From: an uncultured Pelagibacteraceae bacterium
Lineage (GTDB): Bacteria; Pseudomonadota; Alphaproteobacteria; Pelagibacterales; Pelagibacteraceae
NCBI GenBank assembly: GCA_902515185.1
Contig: CABXTN010000001.1
Span: forward strand, 1-64,000
DNA length: 64,000 nucleotides
Reading direction: 5' to 3'
Positions 41,537 through 52,166 of the stretch are shown here, piece by piece; position 1 is the stretch's first letter, and every line of letters starts with the position of its first letter. The notes under the pieces were generated by a model that saw nothing but the letters and a program-made list of their open reading frames with translations, had not been told where the DNA came from and searched no databases. The translations under genes were made by a program, and so were the position numbers.

Positions 41537-41986
41537 TTATCTTTTAGAAAATTGAAAGCTTCTTCTAGCTTTCCTATGGCCGTATTTTTTTCTTTCAACG
41601 GCTCTTGAGTCTCTCGTGGTTAACTTTTCTTTTTTAAGAGTTGATTTAGAATTAGCATCAAACATTACTAGTGCCTTAGAAATACCATGCACCAAAGCCC
41701 CCACCTGACCAGACAAACCTCCACCTTTAACATTGCATCTTGCGTCAAAACCTGCTGATTGATCTAGAATTTCGAATGGTCTTAGTAATTGCATTTTATG
41801 ATTAGCTCTTTTAAAATATTCTTTATAGTCTTTGCCGTTAATATAAATTTTACCGGATCCTTTTTTAAGCCAAATTTTTGCTATAGATGTTTTCCGTCTA
41901 CCAGTAGCATATTTGCTGTCCTTAAAGTCTAGTTTAATCTTTGTATTAACTTTTAAACTCTCAACATTTTCCATATTAATTTGCAA
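41537..41986 (-). CDS. rpsI: 30S ribosomal protein S9
   Basis: YATGRRKTSIAKIWLKKGSGKIYING, C-terminal KKYGHRKARRSFQFSKR. Confidence 0.98.
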   Translation of the reverse strand: MQINMENVESLKVNTKIKLDFKDSKYATGRRKTSIAKIWLKKGSGKIYINGKDYKEYFKRANHKMQLLRPFEILDQSAGFDARCNVKGGGLSGQVGALVHGISKALVMFDANSKSTLKKEKLTTRDSRAVERKKYGHRKARRSFQFSKR

Positions 41987-42437
41987 CTACATTTTTTTTG
42001 TTAAGTTTAGATATATTTAAAGCCTCAGGATTTTGTGAAGCATGAGGATGAGCCTCACCAGAATAAATTTTTAATTTGGTTAATTGTTTCTTTGCCAAAG
42101 GACCGCTTGGCAGCATTCTTTTTACAGCTAGTTTTAAAATTTCAGCAGGTTTATTTTTATTTGATAGCTCTTCTGGAGTTATTTCTTTAATACCACCAGG
42201 ATATCCAGTGTGTCTATAATACTTTTTATTTTCAAATTTCTTTCCTGTAAATTTAATTTTTTCGACATTCTTAACTACTACAAAATCTCCATTATCCATA
42301 TGTGGTGTAAAATTAGTTTTATTTTTTCCTCTAATAATTTTTGATACTATGGTTGCAAGTCTACCCACAACGGCATTGTTCGCATCAATCTCAAACCATT
42401 TGGATGAAATTTCGGATTTTTTGATAAATTTAGTCAT
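41976..42437 (-). CDS. rplM: 50S ribosomal protein L13
   Basis: WFEIDANNAVVGRLATIVSKIIRGKNKTNFTPHMDNGDFVVV. Confidence 0.98.
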   Translation of the reverse strand: MTKFIKKSEISSKWFEIDANNAVVGRLATIVSKIIRGKNKTNFTPHMDNGDFVVVKNVEKIKFTGKKFENKKYYRHTGYPGGIKEITPEELSNKNKPAEILKLAVKRMLPSGPLAKKQLTKLKIYSGEAHPHASQNPEALNISKLNKKNVVAN

Positions 42438-42446
42438 GCTGCGGGA

Positions 42447-42475
42447 TTAATACTTATAAAAGTATTGTTTGTCAA
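42447..42475 (-). promoter_or_regulatory. predicted rplM-rpsI promoter overlapping an 18-bp dyad
   Basis: Minus strand TTGACA - 17 nt - TATTAA; dyad AATACTT-N4-AAGTATT at 42449-42466. Confidence 0.7.
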
Positions 42476-42589
42476 ACGATTGGTGCTTAAAAAATCTTTA
42501 AAACTCAAGTAATTAAGCCTTTTTTAACTGTTGCACTAACCTTAGTATATATAATAAAATTATTTATCAAATAACAGAGAGGAAATAAC

Positions 42590-43909
42590 ATGAGTAAAAA
42601 TCCAGAAACAATAGCATTACACGGTGGAGATTACAGAAGTGATCCAGCCACAACTTCGGTGGCAGTACCTATTTATAGGACTACATCATATCAGTTTAAA
42701 AATACTGATAATGCTGCAAATTTATTTGCGCTAAAAGAGTTTGGTAATATTTATACAAGAATAATGAATCCTACTAATGATGTTCTAGAAAAAAGAGTAG
42801 CAGCATTAGAGGGGGGGTTGGCTTGTGTAACGGTAGGTTCAGGTCAAGCAGCATCAACATTTGCAATTATGAATGTTTGTCAAGCTGGTGATAACTTTAT
42901 AAGCTCCACAGATCTGTACGGTGGAACTGTTAACTTATTCACTCATACACTTAAAAGATTAGGAATTGAATGTAGATATGCAGATCCTTCAGATCCTAAA
43001 AATTTTGAAAAATTAATAGATGAAAAGACAAGATGTTTTTATGCAGAAACATTACCAAATCCATACCTAAGAGTTTTTCCTATTAAAGAAGTGTCAGATA
43101 TTGGTAGAAAACATAATATACCACTAATTATGGATAATACTGCTGCTCCAGTTATATGCAAGCCACTTGAGCATGGTGCTGCTGTAGTGGTTCATTCTTT
43201 AACTAAATTTATTGGTGGTCATGGTACAGTTATTGGTGGATGCTTAGTAGATGGTGGTAATTTTGATTGGACAGCTGACAAAAAAAGACAACCTATGTTC
43301 AATGAGCCTGATGCTAGTTATGGAGGTGCTGTATGGGGTGAAGTTGTTCCCCAGCTAACAGGCGCTAATGTTGCGTTTGCTGTAAGAGCCAGAGTATGTT
43401 TGCTTCGAGATTTAGGTGCACCTTTAGCTCCAGATAATGCTTGGGGCATTATTCAAGGCTTAGAAACTGCGCCATTAAGAATGAAGCAACATTGTTCAAA
43501 TGCAGAAAAAGCTGTTGCATTTTTAAATAAACATAAAAATGTGGAAAGAGTAATTTATCCAACTCTTCATAAAGGCGATATTGCCGCTAGATCTAAAAAA
43601 TACTTAAAAGGTGGCAATGGTGCTCTTGTTGGCATTGAGGTTAAAGGAGGAGTTGATGCTGGTAAGAAATTTATTGAAGCATTGAAAATGTTTTACCATG
43701 TAGCAAATATTGGTGATGCAAGAAGTTTAGCTATTCATCCAGCTACGACTACTCATAGCCAACTTACTCCAGAAGAACTTTTAGCTGCAGGAGTTACACC
43801 TGGATATGTTAGATTGTCAATTGGAATTGAGCATCCTGATGATATAATTGCTGATTTAGATCAAGCTTTAAGTGCCTCAGGAAAGCCTAGTCTGAAAGCT
43901 GTAAGTTAA
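42590..43909 (+). CDS. metY: O-acetylhomoserine aminocarboxypropyltransferase/Cys-Met metabolism PLP enzyme
   Basis: TIALHGGDYRSDPATTSVAVPIYRTTSYQF, VVHSLTKFIGGHGTVIGG. Confidence 0.93.
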   Translation: MSKNPETIALHGGDYRSDPATTSVAVPIYRTTSYQFKNTDNAANLFALKEFGNIYTRIMNPTNDVLEKRVAALEGGLACVTVGSGQAASTFAIMNVCQAGDNFISSTDLYGGTVNLFTHTLKRLGIECRYADPSDPKNFEKLIDEKTRCFYAETLPNPYLRVFPIKEVSDIGRKHNIPLIMDNTAAPVICKPLEHGAAVVVHSLTKFIGGHGTVIGGCLVDGGNFDWTADKKRQPMFNEPDASYGGAVWGEVVPQLTGANVAFAVRARVCLLRDLGAPLAPDNAWGIIQGLETAPLRMKQHCSNAEKAVAFLNKHKNVERVIYPTLHKGDIAARSKKYLKGGNGALVGIEVKGGVDAGKKFIEALKMFYHVANIGDARSLAIHPATTTHSQLTPEELLAAGVTPGYVRLSIGIEHPDDIIADLDQALSASGKPSLKAVS

Positions 43910-44921
43910 TCTTATTGTTCCTAAAAAGGATATATAGAAAACTACTTACAACAAATATAGATCCTATCTGGTGTAAAGATGCATAAACAATCTTTACACC
44001 AGATAACAAAGTTAAAATCCCTAAAATTATTTGTAAAAATATAAAAAAATCGAAAACTATAATTGGATAAATTGGTAATTTTTTTACAAAATATATAAAA
44101 TTAAAGTAAATAACAAGAATTAGTAAAAAATAAGACGTTATTCTATGTATAAACTGTATTACAGATGGAGTGCTAAGAAAATCGTTTGAAAGAAAAATTA
44201 AAAAGCTTGTATCATCAGGAAAAAAATTTCCATTCATATCTGGCCATGTATTATATACGAGACCACCATCTAAACCCGCGAGAAAGGCTCCAAGAACGAT
44301 TTGCAAATATATAAGTAGTAAAATTAATATCATAATTTTATTAGACATCTTATATTTAAATGGTTTTGTATCCATATTCTCAAGAATAAACCAAAAGCAT
44401 AGCGATAAAATTATAAATGCTATAAACAAATGTAAAGCTAATCTAAAATGACTCACATCAAGTCTGTCAACCAAACCGCTTTCTACCATAAACCAACCTA
44501 CTGCACCTTGGAAGCATACAAGAGCAAAAATTATAAAATATTTTTTTAAAAATATATCTTCATCTTTAAATTTAATAAAAAAATATATTAGTGGCACTAA
44601 TGCTACCAAGCCAATAAATCTTCCAAGAAGCCTATGTAAGTACTCCCAATAAAATATAATTTTAAATTCTCTTAGAGTAATAGCACTGTTAAGATAAATA
44701 AATTCAGGTATTTGCTTATATTCTAAAAAATAATTATCCCAGGTTTCATCATTCAATGGTGGTATAATACCCTTAAAAAGTTCCCATTTTGTAATAGATA
44801 ATCCAGAGTCAGTTAATCTAGTAAGACCACCAACTATAATAATTAAAATTAATAATAAATATAGAGTAATTAGCCAAAGATTTATTGATCTTCTTTTTAT
44901 ATCACTATTTACAAACATCAC
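43887..44921 (-). CDS. ctaA: heme A synthase
   Basis: IIVGGLTRLTDSGLSITKWELFKGIIPP, EYLHRLLGRFIG, FIHRITSY. Confidence 0.94.
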   Translation of the reverse strand: MMFVNSDIKRRSINLWLITLYLLLILIIIVGGLTRLTDSGLSITKWELFKGIIPPLNDETWDNYFLEYKQIPEFIYLNSAITLREFKIIFYWEYLHRLLGRFIGLVALVPLIYFFIKFKDEDIFLKKYFIIFALVCFQGAVGWFMVESGLVDRLDVSHFRLALHLFIAFIILSLCFWFILENMDTKPFKYKMSNKIMILILLLIYLQIVLGAFLAGLDGGLVYNTWPDMNGNFFPDDTSFLIFLSNDFLSTPSVIQFIHRITSYFLLILVIYFNFIYFVKKLPIYPIIVFDFFIFLQIILGILTLLSGVKIVYASLHQIGSIFVVSSFLYILFRNNKINLQLSD

Positions 44922-44960
44922 TTATAATTATAATAATTTATAAAGTAACCAATAGCATAA

Positions 44961-45251
44961 ATGTCGCCATTAAATAAAAGTAAATTAAAAAAAATTAGAA
45001 ATAAGTTAGATAAAATTGACAATCAGCTTATTAATATAATTCGAAAAAGAACAAATTTAGTAAAAGAGGTTTTAAAACTTAAACAGTATAAAAATGAGAT
45101 TGTAGATAAACAAAGAATTAAAACAATATTAAAAAAAATTAAGAAAAAATCAATTGAAAAAAAAATTGACCCACGTATTACAAATAAAATATGGAATAGT
45201 ATGATTTGGTCTTACATAGAATTTGAGCGAAGAAATTTTAAAAAAAAATAA
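44961..45251 (+). CDS. chorismate mutase (AroQ type)
   Basis: LKKIRNKLDKIDNQLINIIRKRTNLVKEVLKLK. Confidence 0.85.
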   Translation: MSPLNKSKLKKIRNKLDKIDNQLINIIRKRTNLVKEVLKLKQYKNEIVDKQRIKTILKKIKKKSIEKKIDPRITNKIWNSMIWSYIEFERRNFKKK

Positions 45252-45253
45252 TG

Positions 45254-45445
45254 TTACTTGCTATGTGGAGGAAGTTTTTTCTCTACAAACACTTCGTGTT
45301 TTCTTGTGCTTGGATTGTATTTTTTTGCTTTTAACTTTATTTTAGCTTTCTCACCACCTGCAGGTTTTTTTACATAATAAAAGTAAGGACTATCAGGCTT
45401 GGATTCTGGAACTAGTCTAACTTTAATATGTGTTTTTTTAGCCAT
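45254..45445 (-). CDS. rpmG: 50S ribosomal protein L33
   Basis: MAKKTHIKVRLVPESKPDSPYFYYVKKP...KYNPSTRKHEVFVEKK. Confidence 0.92.
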   Translation of the reverse strand: MAKKTHIKVRLVPESKPDSPYFYYVKKPAGGEKAKIKLKAKKYNPSTRKHEVFVEKKLPPHSK

Positions 45446-45822
45446 TATTTAATTTTTTTTAAATTTTTTAACAAACTAGAAATTTTATGTAATTTAAACT
45501 TTAAATTAATTTCAGCGCTACTTATAGTTTTATTATTAGTTTCGTCAAGATCTAATGAAGCTTCTCTCTTAAGGATTTTTTTAGCACCTTCTATTTTTAA
45601 ACCTTGATCTTTAAGTAAAAACTTAATTTTTTTGAGCATATCAATTGATTTTTCATCGTAATATCGTCTTTTGGAATTAAAAAATTTTGGTTTTATTTGC
45701 TTAAATTCTTTTTCCCAAAATCTTATCGTGTGAGTATTTAACTTGCCACTTTTGCTGTCTTTTAGATTTAAAATTTCTGCAACTTCACTGATTGATTTAT
45801 ATGCCTTATTAAGTTTATTCAT
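45445..45822 (-). CDS. MerR-family transcriptional regulator
   Basis: SEVAEILNLKDSKSGKLNTHTIRFWEKEFKQIKP. Confidence 0.92.
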   Translation of the reverse strand: MNKLNKAYKSISEVAEILNLKDSKSGKLNTHTIRFWEKEFKQIKPKFFNSKRRYYDEKSIDMLKKIKFLLKDQGLKIEGAKKILKREASLDLDETNNKTISSAEINLKFKLHKISSLLKNLKKIK

Positions 45823-46111
45823 TTAATGTGTTTATAAACTTTTTGAATTCCTTAGATGGTTTAAAAAGTACTACTTTTCTGGCTGAAATAGTCTTTTTTT
45901 CTTTAGTTTTGAAATTAATACCAATTCTACTTTTTTTATATTTTATAAAAAAAGTCCCAAAATTTGATAGTTTAATTTTTTCATATTTAATAAGATTTTC
46001 AATTATAGTCTCGAATAAATCGTCAAAAAGATTTTCTGAAATTTTTTTTGAAAAACCAATCTGCATATATACAGAATTAATAATATCTTTTTTTGTAAGA
46101 TTTATTCTCAT
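45815..46111 (-). CDS. ihfA: integration host factor alpha-like HU/IHF protein
   Basis: LTKKDIINSVYMQIGFSKKISENLFDDLFE, NFGTFFIKYKKSRIGINFKTKEKKTISARKVVLFKPS. Confidence 0.9.
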   Translation of the reverse strand: MRINLTKKDIINSVYMQIGFSKKISENLFDDLFETIIENLIKYEKIKLSNFGTFFIKYKKSRIGINFKTKEKKTISARKVVLFKPSKEFKKFINTLNE

Positions 46112-47115
46112 TAGCTAATATTTTTTTTAATTTTATCAATTAAATTTCCTTTTACAATTTTTTCACAAACACTTAGTGAGTTAGAAAATCCTATATAATC
46201 TGTAGATCCATGACTTTTAATAACTGGTGTATCTAAACCAATAAATATCGCTCCATTATACAATCTAGGATCTAGTCTTTTTTTAAATTTTTTAAAGTTA
46301 AAATAATTAATTAAACCTGATATTTTTCCAATAAAATTATCTTTAAATACTTTTTTAAGTTCATCTGTTATAAAATTAGCTGTACCTTCTGCGGTCTTCA
46401 AGGCAATATTTCCAGTAAACCCATCTGAAACTATTACGTTCACTTCACCTTTCATTAAATTGTTACCCTCGATGTAACCTTTAAATTCAAAATCCTCATT
46501 TTGAATTTGATTAAGTTTTTGATAAGTTTCCTTTATTACATCATTTCCTTTTATCTCTTCAGATCCAATATTTAATAGTGCTACTTTTGCTTTATCATTT
46601 GGATAAAGAGATTTGAAAATCGATGAGCCCATTATTGCAAAATCGATTAAATTTTTGTCATTACATTCGATATTAGCCCCAAGATCTAAGACTACACTCA
46701 TACCTTTTTTATTAGGCCAAAGTGCAGATAATGCAGGCTTATCAATATTTTCTATCATTTTTAAATTTAACTTTGATATAACAAGTAATGCGCCTGTATT
46801 TCCCGCAGAAATAACAGCATCAGCTTTTTTATTTTTTACGCTCTCTATAGCTAGCCACATACTTGTGTCCTTGCCTCTTTTGGCCGCTTCTAACGGTGTA
46901 TCTGTTCCTTTAACTAAGTTCTTAGTATGTAAAATTTCATAGAATTTATTATCTAAACTTTTTGTAATAAATTTTTCAATCTTTTCCTTATCACCAAAAA
47001 TTTTATAATATACATTATTAGTATTTTTGAAATGGTGAGTAATGCCATCAATAATTTTTTTTGGAGAACCATCACCTCCCATTGCATCTACGGCAATTGT
47101 AATCATTCGAGACAT
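46111..47115 (-). CDS. plsX: phosphate acyltransferase PlsX
   Basis: IAVDAMGGDGSPK, DAVISAGNTGALL, GFTGNIALKTAEGTA. Confidence 0.96.
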   Translation of the reverse strand: MSRMITIAVDAMGGDGSPKKIIDGITHHFKNTNNVYYKIFGDKEKIEKFITKSLDNKFYEILHTKNLVKGTDTPLEAAKRGKDTSMWLAIESVKNKKADAVISAGNTGALLVISKLNLKMIENIDKPALSALWPNKKGMSVVLDLGANIECNDKNLIDFAIMGSSIFKSLYPNDKAKVALLNIGSEEIKGNDVIKETYQKLNQIQNEDFEFKGYIEGNNLMKGEVNVIVSDGFTGNIALKTAEGTANFITDELKKVFKDNFIGKISGLINYFNFKKFKKRLDPRLYNGAIFIGLDTPVIKSHGSTDYIGFSNSLSVCEKIVKGNLIDKIKKNIS

Positions 47116-47132
47116 TTTTTTAATATAAATAA

Positions 47133-47312
47133 TTATTCTTTAGGATCTAGGATTTGTCTTCCTTTATACATACCAGTTTTTTTATCAAGGTGATGAGAAA
47201 GTCTATATTCACCACTTTTTTTATCTTCAATGATATTACGTGGTGAAACACGTATATGAGATCGTCTTTTACCCGCTCTTGATCTAGTTGTTTTACGTTT
47301 AGGTACAGCCAT
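47133..47312 (-). CDS. rpmF: 50S ribosomal protein L32 (not in ORF track)
   Basis: [59 protein letters not shown] translated by hand. Confidence 0.95.
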   Translation of the reverse strand: MAVPKRKTTRSRAGKRRSHIRVSPRNIIEDKKSGEYRLSHHLDKKTGMYKGRQILDPKE

Positions 47313-47314
47313 AT

Positions 47315-47788
47315 TTAAATTTCAATTTTAATTACACCTTTTGTAAACAAATTAAAAGGTTTTTTTGATAAAAAAGCTACGTATTTGTCAAAATAAATAC
47401 ACAAATTACTTAAATTACCTTCATAATTTATATAACTCTTCAAAGTATCCTCTTTTTCATTAGAGGAAAAGCTTTCCCATATTTCTATTTTTTCTAACAT
47501 TGAATGAAATACATTAAGGTAATCCTTCATTTTTTTATTTATTGAAGCGTCACCATATCCAATTTCCCTTATACTTAATTCTAGTTGCTTAAATATATAA
47601 TCATAAAGATCTTGCATTTTTTTTTTATCAATTTCACTTTTATAATTTTTAATAAAAAAACCCAAATGAAACAGTAAAATTGTGAGTCTATGTGAAAATG
47701 TATCATTTTTAGTAAAAATACTAAAAATATTTTTATTTCTAGAGAAATAGACCAAATTGTTATAAATATTAATATATTCTTTGTTCAT
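47315..47788 (-). CDS. ubiquinol-cytochrome c chaperone (CBP3-like) family protein; start could instead be 47815
   Basis: [43 protein letters not shown]. Confidence 0.75.
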   Translation of the reverse strand: MNKEYINIYNNLVYFSRNKNIFSIFTKNDTFSHRLTILLFHLGFFIKNYKSEIDKKKMQDLYDYIFKQLELSIREIGYGDASINKKMKDYLNVFHSMLEKIEIWESFSSNEKEDTLKSYINYEGNLSNLCIYFDKYVAFLSKKPFNLFTKGVIKIEI

Positions 47789-48245
47789 GAAAAAACTTTT
47801 ATTATTTATATTCATATTTATTTTAAGTTGTTCAACTAATAAAGTAGTAAAACATCACGGGGTTCATTTTTTGGACAAAAAACATAAAAAGTTGGTAATA
47901 AACGACACTAATATTAATGACATAATCACATTACTTGGTGAACCATCTACAAAAAGCTCCTTCGATAATGATGTCTGGATTTATATAGAAAGAAAGATTT
48001 CAACAGGTTCTATATTTAAACTTGGCAAAGAGCAGCTAATAGTTAATAACGTTTTAGTACTTGAACTAAATCAAATGGGACTACTCGCCTCCAAAGATTT
48101 CTATAACAAAGACACTATGAACAATATAAAATTTGTAGAAAATTCTACTGGATCTGTTTATAGCAAGAGATCTTTTGTTTATGATTTCTTATCTAGTATG
48201 AGACAAAAAATTAATGATCCTATGCGTAAAAAGGACAAAGATTAA
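47787..48245 (+). CDS. bamE: outer membrane assembly lipoprotein BamE/SmpA-like
   Basis: Lipobox [35 protein letters not shown]. Confidence 0.85.
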   Translation: MKKLLLFIFIFILSCSTNKVVKHHGVHFLDKKHKKLVINDTNINDIITLLGEPSTKSSFDNDVWIYIERKISTGSIFKLGKEQLIVNNVLVLELNQMGLLASKDFYNKDTMNNIKFVENSTGSVYSKRSFVYDFLSSMRQKINDPMRKKDKD

Positions 48246-50347
48246 CCTGCTATAACTGCCAGTAACAATAGTGCAACAATATTAGTAATTTTTATCATTG
48301 GGTTTACAGCTGGTCCCGCAGTATCTTTGTATGGATCGCCAACAGTATCACCTGTGACAGCAGCTTTGTGCGCTTCAGATCCTTTACCACCATGATTACC
48401 ATCCTCAATATACTTTTTGGCATTATCCCAAGCTCCACCACCAGCTGTCATTGATACAGCAACAAATAAGCCAGTAATAATTACACCAAGAAGCATAGCT
48501 CCAACAGATGCTAGTGCTGCTACTTGACCACCGATTGAATATATAATGAAGTATAAAACTATAGGTGATAAAACAGGCAACAATGAGGGTATTATCATTT
48601 CTTTAATTGCTGCTACAGTTAATAAATCAACTAATTTAGCATAATCAGGTTTTTGTTTTCTTTTCATTATTCCAGGAAATTTTTTAAATTGTCGTCTAAC
48701 TTCAATAACTACTGCTCCACCTGCCCTACCAACTGCTTGCATGCCCATAGAGCCAAATAAATATGGAAGCATACCTCCAATTAGCAAACCAACAACAACA
48801 TAAGGATTTGATAAGTCAAATGTAACTACTATACCTTCTAAATTAGAGCCTACCTCCTTAGAAAAATGTTTTATGTCTTCTGTGTAAGCCGCGAAAAGAA
48901 CAAGAGCACCTAATCCCGCTGAACCTATTGCATAGCCTTTTGTTACAGCTTTAGTTGTATTGCCTACTGCATCTAATGCGTCTGTTGTTTTTCTAACATT
49001 GTTAGGAAGTTTTGACATTTCAGCGATACCTCCGGCGTTATCAGTGACTGGACCATAAGCATCTAATGCTACAACCATTCCAGCTAAAGCCAACATTGTT
49101 GTCACAGCAATGGCAATTCCAAATAAGCCAGCGATATAATTTGTTAATAATATACCGGCTACAATAATTAAAGCAGGTATTGCTGTTGCTTCTAAAGAAA
49201 CAGCTAAACCTTGAATCACATTAGTTCCATGACCCGTTGTTGAAGACATAGCAACACTTCTTACAGGTCTATAATTAGTCCCAGTATAATATTCTGTAAC
49301 CCAAATAAGTAAACCTGTAATAACAAGTCCTATCACTCCACAATAATAGAGACTTTTGCCGTTAAAAAGAGTTCCGTTTACATTAAACTCAGTTGCAAAA
49401 CCTATAACGTAATCAGTCAAAGGATATAATAATATTAATGATGAAATTGCTGTTGCAACAAAACCTTTATATAATGCAGCCATTATATTCTTGCTGTTCC
49501 CTAGTCTTACAAAAAAAGTACCTAGTATAGATGTTAAAATACAAACCCCACCAATTGTTAAAGGGTAAATCATCATAGTTAGATCATTAACAAAAAATAT
49601 TGAAGAAAGAACCATTGTGGCAACTATAGTTACTGCGTATGTTTCAAACAAGTCTGCAGCCATACCAGCACAATCTCCCACATTGTCTCCAACATTATCT
49701 GCTATAACAGCAGGATTACGTGGATCATCTTCTGGTATTCCAGCCTCAACTTTTCCAACTAAATCAGCACCAACGTCAGCACCCTTGGTAAAAATACCTC
49801 CACCAAGTCTTGCAAAAATTGAAATTAAAGACGCACCGAAACCTAAGGCTACTAAAGCATTCACAATCTCTCTCTCGTCAATACCAAATTTAAGTAATAA
49901 ATAATAATATACAGCTATTGATAAAAGTGCTAAACCAGCAACAAGCATACCTGTAACAGCACCAGATTTGAATGCCACTGATAGGCCTTGTGATAATCCT
50001 TTTCGAGAAGCTTCTGCTGTTCTTACATTAGCTTCTACAGATACAAGCATACCAACATAACCTGCTATTCCAGAGAGTGCCGCTCCAATTAAATAACCTA
50101 AGCCTACTAAAATACTAAAAGCGTAACTAATAATAACTAGAACAACAACACCTACAATCGCTATTGTTTTATATTGTCGATTTAAATAAGCCTTAGCACC
50201 AATTTGAATTGCAGATGCAATTTCTCTCATTTTATCATTTCCAGAACTAGCATTTAAAATTTGTTTTCCAGTAAAGTAACCATAAACTATTGAAAGTAAG
50301 CCTGCTAAAATTGTGTATGATAAAATTGTTTCTACTGATGCATTCAT
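48242..50347 (-). CDS. hppA: membrane-bound proton-translocating pyrophosphatase
   Basis: [56 protein letters not shown]. Confidence 0.98.
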   Translation of the reverse strand: MNASVETILSYTILAGLLSIVYGYFTGKQILNASSGNDKMREIASAIQIGAKAYLNRQYKTIAIVGVVVLVIISYAFSILVGLGYLIGAALSGIAGYVGMLVSVEANVRTAEASRKGLSQGLSVAFKSGAVTGMLVAGLALLSIAVYYYLLLKFGIDEREIVNALVALGFGASLISIFARLGGGIFTKGADVGADLVGKVEAGIPEDDPRNPAVIADNVGDNVGDCAGMAADLFETYAVTIVATMVLSSIFFVNDLTMMIYPLTIGGVCILTSILGTFFVRLGNSKNIMAALYKGFVATAISSLILLYPLTDYVIGFATEFNVNGTLFNGKSLYYCGVIGLVITGLLIWVTEYYTGTNYRPVRSVAMSSTTGHGTNVIQGLAVSLEATAIPALIIVAGILLTNYIAGLFGIAIAVTTMLALAGMVVALDAYGPVTDNAGGIAEMSKLPNNVRKTTDALDAVGNTTKAVTKGYAIGSAGLGALVLFAAYTEDIKHFSKEVGSNLEGIVVTFDLSNPYVVVGLLIGGMLPYLFGSMGMQAVGRAGGAVVIEVRRQFKKFPGIMKRKQKPDYAKLVDLLTVAAIKEMIIPSLLPVLSPIVLYFIIYSIGGQVAALASVGAMLLGVIITGLFVAVSMTAGGGAWDNAKKYIEDGNHGGKGSEAHKAAVTGDTVGDPYKDTAGPAVNPMIKITNIVALLLLAVIAG

Positions 50348-50426
50348 TATAAATTCCTAGGTTAATTAGTTATTATTAAAAATCGCACAATACAAAAAAG
50401 CATATAAAAGGCAATGTTTAACTTGA

Positions 50427-51383
50427 TTAAAAATTATGAAAATATCCTTTATTTTTGAGGAATATTTGCCTTCTACTGTCGTCTAAAATTATAGACCTAT
50501 CTTTGCCCTTAAGGATTTTCCCAATTTTTGTTATTCGAATCTTGTTCTTAACTGAATAGTTACTTATTACTTTTTCTTTCGATTTTGGAGCTGTAAATAA
50601 TATCTGATAATCATCGCCCTTCGATATAAAATCAATTTTTTTTAATTTTTTTATAGCTATTAATTTCATTAAAAAATTCGATATAGGTATATTCCTTAAT
50701 GAAATTTTATATGAATGGTTCTGATTGTTAATTAATTTATCTAAATCTGCAAAGAGGCCATCGGATATATCAATTGAGGATGAAGCAAAACTAGATAGTT
50801 TTTTTATTAATTTAAATTGTATATCAGGTGTATAATAGCTATTGACAAAATAATTACTAATATTTTTATTAATCTTAAGTTTATTTTTTAAAAGACATAG
50901 TCCTACATAGCTATCGCCAATATTTCCAGTAACATATATATCATCGTTGACATTCGACTTATTACGAAAAACTATTTTGTTTGAATAACCAAGTGAAGTA
51001 ATAGAGAAAGTTAAATTTTTAGATTTAACAGTATCACCTCCTCCAACAAGAATCTTGTAAGTACTTTGTTCTTTTTTGATCGAATTATATATTTTCTTTA
51101 GATTTTTTTTAGAAAAATGTTTCTTATTACCAGACGCGCAAATAAAAATAAATTTAGGGTTAACTCCTTTACATACAATGTCTGAAATAGAAGATCTAAT
51201 GATTTTTCTTATAACCAAATCAGGTTTCTTAAAATTTAGAAAGTGAATTTTTTCAACATAAGTATCGACAGATAATACTAACTTATTACTTTTATCAAAA
51301 AAAACATCATCATTAAGATTTAATGAGGATTTATTATTATTTAACTTGCTAAAATATTTATTAATTATATCGAACTCATTCAT
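50427..51383 (-). CDS. thiL: thiamine-monophosphate kinase
   Basis: LVLSVDTYVEKIHF, GGGDTVKSKNLTFSITSLGY, SSIDISDGLFADLDKL. Confidence 0.93.
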   Translation of the reverse strand: MNEFDIINKYFSKLNNNKSSLNLNDDVFFDKSNKLVLSVDTYVEKIHFLNFKKPDLVIRKIIRSSISDIVCKGVNPKFIFICASGNKKHFSKKNLKKIYNSIKKEQSTYKILVGGGDTVKSKNLTFSITSLGYSNKIVFRNKSNVNDDIYVTGNIGDSYVGLCLLKNKLKINKNISNYFVNSYYTPDIQFKLIKKLSSFASSSIDISDGLFADLDKLINNQNHSYKISLRNIPISNFLMKLIAIKKLKKIDFISKGDDYQILFTAPKSKEKVISNYSVKNKIRITKIGKILKGKDRSIILDDSRRQIFLKNKGYFHNF

Positions 51384-51777
51384 TGATAGTTCTGATTTTT
51401 TTGGAAATTTTATCTAATAAAGCATTTAAATATTTGGTTTGTGGATCATCCAAAAAAAAATTTGAAGCGTTTAAGTATTCTTTAATAATTATTTTTCTTG
51501 GTGTTTTTGGCATATACATAAATTCATATACAGCACTTTTAATAATTGTTTGGAATACTTTATCTACTTTTCTCAGATCAGTATTTTCAAGTGAATGATT
51601 AATTTCTTCAAAAAGTACTTCTTGCCTTTCTACTGCTCCTAAAACAACGTCTTTTATAAATTTTTTAAATCTATGTTTAGGAAATATAATTTCTTCATCT
51701 TTATTAAATAATTTACCATATAATTTTTGAATAATAATAACTCTGGGGTTATTTTTTGGTGAAAAAAAAACTTTCAT
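51376..51777 (-). CDS. nusB: transcription antitermination factor NusB
   Basis: Helical NusB family pattern, IIKSAVYEFMYMPKTPRKIIIKEYLNASNFF; located between ribH and thiL. Confidence 0.85.
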   Translation of the reverse strand: MKVFFSPKNNPRVIIIQKLYGKLFNKDEEIIFPKHRFKKFIKDVVLGAVERQEVLFEEINHSLENTDLRKVDKVFQTIIKSAVYEFMYMPKTPRKIIIKEYLNASNFFLDDPQTKYLNALLDKISKKIRTINE

Positions 51778-52166
51778 TTCTTTTGTGATAAAATAGATAT
51801 AACAGCTAGAGCAGCTTCTTTACCTTTTTGACCTCTAGCATTTGCTTGATCTTTATTAAGGCAAGTTATTATCCCGTTTCCGACGGGTTTTTTAGTATCG
51901 ATACTAACTTTCATTATTGCATCTGTAGCTGATGAAGAGATAAAATCAAAATGAGGTGTTTCACCTTTTATTACACAACCAAGCGCAATAGCTCCATCAT
52001 ATTTTTTTATATTTTTAATTATTGTAACTGGAATTTCAAAAACACCCGGGACTTCTATAATTTTTACTTTTGAGAGTTTTTTAAGTTCGTTCAAAGACGA
52101 ATTTAAAAGTTCTTTAGAAATATCTTTATAATAATTTGCTACAACAATTAATATTTTTTTTTTCAT
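51774..52166 (-). CDS. ribH: 6,7-dimethyl-8-ribityllumazine synthase
   Basis: VPGVFEIPVTIIKNIKKYDGAIALGCVIKGETPHFDFI. Confidence 0.95.
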   Translation of the reverse strand: MKKKILIVVANYYKDISKELLNSSLNELKKLSKVKIIEVPGVFEIPVTIIKNIKKYDGAIALGCVIKGETPHFDFISSSATDAIMKVSIDTKKPVGNGIITCLNKDQANARGQKGKEAALAVISILSQKK

